Source: UMGS1649 sp045637095
GTDB lineage: Bacteria > Bacillota > Clostridia > TANB77 > CAG-465
Direction: 5' to 3'
DNA length: 10,835 nt
Assembly (NCBI GenBank): GCA_045637095.1
Contig: JAZTYX010000012.1
Span: 1 to 10,835, forward strand
A model generated the notes under the pieces. The model was not told where the DNA came from. It ran no database searches and saw nothing but the letters and a program-made list of their open reading frames with translations. Below are positions 7,836 through 10,835 of this stretch, piece after piece. Position 1 is the stretch's first letter. The number at the start of each line of letters is the position of its first letter. Made by a program: the position numbers and the translations under genes.

Positions 7836-7867
7836 TTATCTTCCTCTTATCTTACATTTGTTTATTA

Positions 7868-8206
7868 TTACTTAATTAGTCTTATTTCAATTCCTACTAC
7901 ATTAAATTCTTTAATTTCTTCTTCTGGATAAAACTTAGCCATATCTTGTGGATGAGCTATTTCGCTTTCTTTATATCCAAGTCTTACCTTGTTAAAAGCT
8001 AAATACATATCCTTAAATGATTCAAAAATATGTAATGCATAAACTTCTGCTGTTACTTTTTCATCAGTTACTATATTAGTAAACTCTATTATATCTCCTG
8101 GTCTGATGTTTCTTCTTTTTTCATCATAAAGTCTCATTTCTATATCCTTTGTACCAGCTTTAATACTGTTAAAAGGTGAATCTTGTAGCCTCATTTGATG
8201 TACCAT
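7868..8206 (-). CDS. ASCH-domain protein
   Basis: A 112-residue single-domain protein with the ASCH signature GxKxxExR, seen as GTKDIEMR at residues 18-25, followed by LYDEKRRNIRPGDIIEFTN (26-44), which is highly typical of the family. The C-terminal strand VVGIEIRL (103-110) closes the PUA-like barrel. ASCH domains have a nucleic-acid-binding fold related to PUA. Some members bind RNA, and E. coli YqfB hydrolyses N4-acetylcytidine; whether this one is an enzyme or a binding protein cannot be told from sequence. The first ATG is the right start: GGAGGT at 8215-8220 lies 8 nt upstream, whereas Met5 would be about 20 nt away. The gene sits 33 bp after the FemX-like gene and 32 bp before recD2. 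Confidence 0.88.
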   Translation of the reverse strand: MVHQMRLQDSPFNSIKAGTKDIEMRLYDEKRRNIRPGDIIEFTNIVTDEKVTAEVYALHIFESFKDMYLAFNKVRLGYKESEIAHPQDMAKFYPEEEIKEFNVVGIEIRLIK

Positions 8207-8239
8207 ATGTATTTACCTCCATTCTTTTTGTTTATTGTT

Positions 8240-9295
8240 TTATTTGTTTTTCTTTTTAAGTAATCCTCTACACTTTTTGTATATTGGTAATAGATTTACA
8301 AAAGCAAAGTATATGCTCTTTTTATACACGTGATCTATTTCACCAACAAATTTAGTAACACCTTCTTGATGGCAGAATCCTTCTTTAAATCTAAATAATC
8401 CATTAGACTTGTCCATCTCGAAAACGCCACCAAAGTCATACTCTGTACAACCTGTTTCTAGTGCCCATCTTATCATAGTTTGTTGCATTAGATAGTTAGG
8501 CATTAAATTGCGTTTTTCATTTGAGCTTGCACCATAGATGTAGAATAACTTACCACCATAGTTTAATGCTATAGCTGCAGATAAAGGTTGTCCCTCGTGT
8601 TCTGCTACGTATATTCTTAAGTGTTCCTCATCATATGCTTCAAGCATACGCATATAATATTCCTTGCTTCTTAGAGATATTTTATCTCTAGTTGCAGTAA
8701 TTTCAGATAACTCGTGGAATATTTCAATATCTTTAGGATCTCTTGACCATCTTACTGTTACACCTTTTTTCTCAGCAACACGAATATTGTATCTAGTCTT
8801 TTCACTATATCCTTTAAATATTTCTTCTTCAGTTTTAGTACCCATACGGATTATCATATTATATATTGGTTGGATAAACTCATGCTTATGTTTATCTTTG
8901 TTTCTTACCTTAAAACCAGATTTTTTATACATACCTTCTAGTTTTTCGCTGTATAATGCTTCCGGATCCATTTTAAGTACAAATGCATTATATTTCTTTG
9001 CTAAAGGTTTTGCTTCTTCAACTAATTTCTTAACTGTAGCTACATCTTCAATATCGCAAACAGGACCACGAGGTGCATACATAATACTAATACCTTTTGC
9101 AAATTTACGTATTAGTATCATCATAGCGGCAGTGATGTTGCCGTTTTGTTCTAAATAAACGGCTTCTTGTTCCCACTCACCTTCTTTAATCTTACCCCAA
9201 TTTAAATCCTGAAGTGCGCTTGTATGTTCTCTATTTCTAACAAAGTTATTGTACTTTTCTACTTCATCCTTATTAGTTCTATCTAATATAGGCAT
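8240..9295 (-). CDS. FemAB-family peptidoglycan bridge aminoacyltransferase (FemX-like)
   Basis: A member of the FemABX group, cytoplasmic/membrane-associated enzymes that transfer amino acids from aminoacyl-tRNA to the peptidoglycan precursor stem peptide to start or extend the interpeptide bridge. The protein has 351 residues arranged as two GNAT-like domains. Recognisable segments are YAPRGPV (73-79), YSEKTRYNIRVAEKKGV (163-179), YIYGASS (253-259), YDFGGV (286-291) and GLFRFKEGF (299-307), the last being highly conserved in the family. It lacks the long coiled-coil arm of staphylococcal FemA (about 420 residues) and is closer in size to Weissella FemX. A Lys-rich C-terminus (LLKKKNK) may contact the membrane or nucleic acid. 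AGGAGG at 9301-9306 is 5 nt before the ATG and touches the last base of the cysS frame, indicating tight coupling. The amino acid transferred is unknown; the cysS neighbour does not by itself imply cysteine. Confidence 0.9.
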   Translation of the reverse strand: MPILDRTNKDEVEKYNNFVRNREHTSALQDLNWGKIKEGEWEQEAVYLEQNGNITAAMMILIRKFAKGISIMYAPRGPVCDIEDVATVKKLVEEAKPLAKKYNAFVLKMDPEALYSEKLEGMYKKSGFKVRNKDKHKHEFIQPIYNMIIRMGTKTEEEIFKGYSEKTRYNIRVAEKKGVTVRWSRDPKDIEIFHELSEITATRDKISLRSKEYYMRMLEAYDEEHLRIYVAEHEGQPLSAAIALNYGGKLFYIYGASSNEKRNLMPNYLMQQTMIRWALETGCTEYDFGGVFEMDKSNGLFRFKEGFCHQEGVTKFVGEIDHVYKKSIYFAFVNLLPIYKKCRGLLKKKNK

Positions 9296-9305
9296 GTTGT
9301 CCTCC

Positions 9306-10697
9306 TTATATTTTTTCTATCTTTTGTCCTTCTTTTGTGTCTATTACTTTATAGCCTAATGCTAATAATTCATATCTTATCTCATCAGAAGTTTTGAAAT
9401 CTTTATTAAGTCTTGCTTCTTTTCTTCTTTCAAGTAAAGCTTCTATATTTGCATCTAATTCTACAGTTTCTTCTTTCTTAAATGGTGCTCTATCCATTCC
9501 TAAAGATAATACTGTATCGAATTTATCTAATAATTTAGCATACTCTTTTGAACGATTGCTATTCTTAGCTATTTCCCATACTACAGCTAAAGCTGCCGGC
9601 ATGTTCATATCGTCATTTATTGCATCTAAGAATTCTTGTTTAAGTCTTGCTATTTCAGCTTCATCTACTGTACCAGTTCCATTTACGTGTTCTTTATAGT
9701 TTTCACGAAGTCTATTAAGTGATGTTTGAGCTGCATCTATTCCTTCCCATGTATAGTTTAATTTATTTCTATAATGTGATGTGAAATTTAGATATCTATA
9801 TGAAAGTGGTTCATAACCTCTTTCTTCTATAGTAGTTACTGTGTAGCAGTTACCAAGACTCTTAGACATCTTTCCACCATCCATAAGTAAGAATTCATTG
9901 TGTATCCAGTAATTAGCCGGATTTACTCCTGTAGCACCTTTAGCTTGTGCAATTTCATTTTCATGGTGAATTGGAATATGATCTACTCCACCTGTATGAA
10001 TATCAAATTTCTCACCAAGATATTTATTACTCATTGCGCAGCATTCAATATGCCATCCTGGATAGCAGATTCCCCAAATACTATCCCATTTCATAATGTG
10101 ATTTTCTGGCGCTTTAATCCATAAAGCAAAATCTAATGGGTTCCTTTTTTCTTCATCTACTTCTATTCTTGCTCCAGCCATTTGTTTTTCAAGATTTACT
10201 CTAGAAAGTTCACCGTAAGATGGAAGTTTAGATGTATCAAAATACACACCTTTTGATGTTTCATATGCATATCCATTATCTTGTATTCTCTTAACATACG
10301 CTTCCATTTCTCTAATATGTTCTGTAGCAGGTGTTATATGTTCTGGTCTTTCTATATTTAATTTTTCTATGTCTCTTAAGAATTTATCTGTATATTCTTT
10401 AGCGATATCTAATGGATTTCTCTTAGTTTCTCTTGCTGCTTTTTCCATTTTATCTTCGCCTTCGTCAGCGTCAGATGTCATATGTCCAACATCTGTTATA
10501 TTCATTACATGATTTAATTTATATCCGTTATATTTTAACGTTTTTCTTAGAGTGTCCATAAATATATATGCTCTCATGTTTCCAACGTGAGCTTCGCTAT
10601 ATACTGTAGGTCCACATGAATACATCTTAACCATTTCTTTATCTAGTGGTATAAACTCATCTTTGCTTCTTGTTAATGTATTGTATAATTTTAGCAT
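9306..10697 (-). CDS. cysS: cysteinyl-tRNA synthetase
   Basis: Class I aminoacyl-tRNA synthetase that charges tRNA-Cys with cysteine in the cytoplasm. From the chosen start it has 463 residues. The HIGH motif appears as HVGN (37-40) and the KMSKS loop is exact (276-280). Zinc ligands align with E. coli C28, C209, H234 and E238 as Cys28, Cys219 (in GWHIEC), His244 and Glu248 (in HHENE). The C-terminal helical tRNA-binding region ends with the typical RKEARLNKDFKTSDEIR segment. The frame is open to an ATG at 10718, but the start at 10697 is preferred because GGGAGG at 10706-10711 lies 8 nt upstream of it, while the earlier ATG has no ribosome binding site. An unusual stretch, NITDVGHMTSDADEGEDK (66-83), replaces the common DIDDKI form and marks a particular CysRS lineage. 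First gene of the operon. Confidence 0.96.
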   Translation of the reverse strand: MLKLYNTLTRSKDEFIPLDKEMVKMYSCGPTVYSEAHVGNMRAYIFMDTLRKTLKYNGYKLNHVMNITDVGHMTSDADEGEDKMEKAARETKRNPLDIAKEYTDKFLRDIEKLNIERPEHITPATEHIREMEAYVKRIQDNGYAYETSKGVYFDTSKLPSYGELSRVNLEKQMAGARIEVDEEKRNPLDFALWIKAPENHIMKWDSIWGICYPGWHIECCAMSNKYLGEKFDIHTGGVDHIPIHHENEIAQAKGATGVNPANYWIHNEFLLMDGGKMSKSLGNCYTVTTIEERGYEPLSYRYLNFTSHYRNKLNYTWEGIDAAQTSLNRLRENYKEHVNGTGTVDEAEIARLKQEFLDAINDDMNMPAALAVVWEIAKNSNRSKEYAKLLDKFDTVLSLGMDRAPFKKEETVELDANIEALLERRKEARLNKDFKTSDEIRYELLALGYKVIDTKEGQKIEKI

Positions 10698-10705
10698 AAT
10701 ATTTT

Positions 10706-10711
10706 CCTCCC
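10706..10711 (-). promoter_or_regulatory. Shine-Dalgarno that fixes the cysS start
   Basis: GGGAGG on the - strand, 8 nt before the ATG at 10695-10697. The alternative in-frame ATG at 10716-10718 lies upstream of this site and is preceded only by A/T bases, so the seven extra residues are probably untranslated. Confidence 0.8.
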
Positions 10712-10770
10712 TTTTCATTTTATTTTTATATTGTTTTAATTATACTATAAGTTATAATTTTACTCACCAT

Positions 10771-10799
10771 ATTATATATTAGAATCCCTTATTTTGCAA
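10771..10799 (-). promoter_or_regulatory. sigma-A promoter of the cysS operon
   Basis: On the - strand, TTGCAA (10794-10799) and a perfect TATAAT (10771-10776) are 17 bases apart. The predicted transcript start near 10764 gives a leader of about 65 nt, too short for a T-box. A second TATAAT at 10739-10744 lacks a -35 partner. Confidence 0.7.
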
Positions 10800-10835
10800 C
10801 TATTTTAAGGTATTCTTTTAGTATAAATAAATATA

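Larger units (their letters stand above)
3652..10799 (-). other. predicted five-gene operon: cysS, femX-like, ASCH, recD2, KAP NTPase
   Basis: All five genes read leftward with intergenic gaps of 10, 33, 32 and 12 bp. A strong promoter precedes cysS and a hairpin follows the KAP gene; no terminator or convincing internal promoter is visible between them. Co-transcription is inferred from spacing alone. It may include internal starts that I cannot see. Confidence 0.65.

Noticed and set aside
8664..9158. Open frame on the + strand opposite the FemX-like gene
   Set aside because: Antisense shadow of a well-supported FemAB gene; no ribosome binding site and no recognisable family.
10698..10718. 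Upstream in-frame ATG at 10718 as the cysS start
   Set aside because: No Shine-Dalgarno precedes it, and the seven extra residues would contain the GGGAGG site that correctly serves the ATG at 10697; CysRS proteins normally begin with the MLKLYNT-like segment.
10739..10744. Second TATAAT upstream of cysS
   Set aside because: The sequence 17 bases upstream (GTGAGT) is not a -35 element; the upstream TTGCAA-17-TATAAT pair is far better.
10712..10835. T-box riboswitch ahead of cysS
   Set aside because: The leader from the predicted promoter is only about 65 nt, with no specifier stem, no AGGGUGG-type T-box sequence and no terminator hairpin.
1..10835. Prophage, insertion sequence or CRISPR array
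   Set aside because: No integrase, transposase, terminal repeats or regularly spaced repeats were seen; the only composition outlier is the WG-repeat gene.

Overview
The window is AT-rich (roughly 30% G+C by eye) with strong AGGAGG-type ribosome binding sites and sigma-A-like promoters. It carries a clear spoVT homologue, a FemAB-type peptidoglycan bridge enzyme and a RecD2-type helicase. Together these point to an endospore-forming, low-G+C Firmicute, most likely a clostridial lineage. I cannot name the genus. No phage structural genes, transposases, tRNA, rRNA or CRISPR arrays are visible.

Layout, left to right. (1) 1-155: T-rich leader with a candidate promoter. (2) 156-2534 (+): Lon-type protease of the AAA_32/Lon_C kind, with an intact Ser-Lys dyad and degenerate ATPase motifs. 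(3) 2551-2591: hairpin with T-tracts on both strands, shared by the convergent lon-like and spoVT genes. (4) 2608-3144 (-): spoVT, a forespore transcription regulator. (5) 3235-3525 (-): small WG-repeat protein with its own extended -10 promoter and a terminator overlapping its stop codon; at about 43% G+C it stands out from its surroundings. (6) 3652-10799 (-): an apparent five-gene operon reading leftward from a TTGCAA-17-TATAAT promoter: cysS, a FemX-like aminoacyltransferase, an ASCH-domain protein, recD2 and a KAP-type P-loop NTPase. Gaps between these genes are 10-33 bp, each gene has its own Shine-Dalgarno, and the unit ends in a perfect 12-bp hairpin.

How the genes fit together. The first two operon genes share charged tRNA as a theme: CysRS makes Cys-tRNA, and FemAB enzymes use aminoacyl-tRNAs to build peptidoglycan cross-bridges. 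The last three (ASCH, RecD2, KAP NTPase) look like a nucleic-acid-handling group. KAP NTPases and PUA/ASCH-like folds occur both in housekeeping and in anti-phage contexts, so this trio is the most plausible place for an undescribed functional unit, but nothing in the sequence proves a defence role. The lon-like and spoVT genes fit a spore-forming lifestyle. A Spo0A-box-like sequence upstream of the WG-repeat gene is a weak hint that this small gene may also be tied to sporulation timing.
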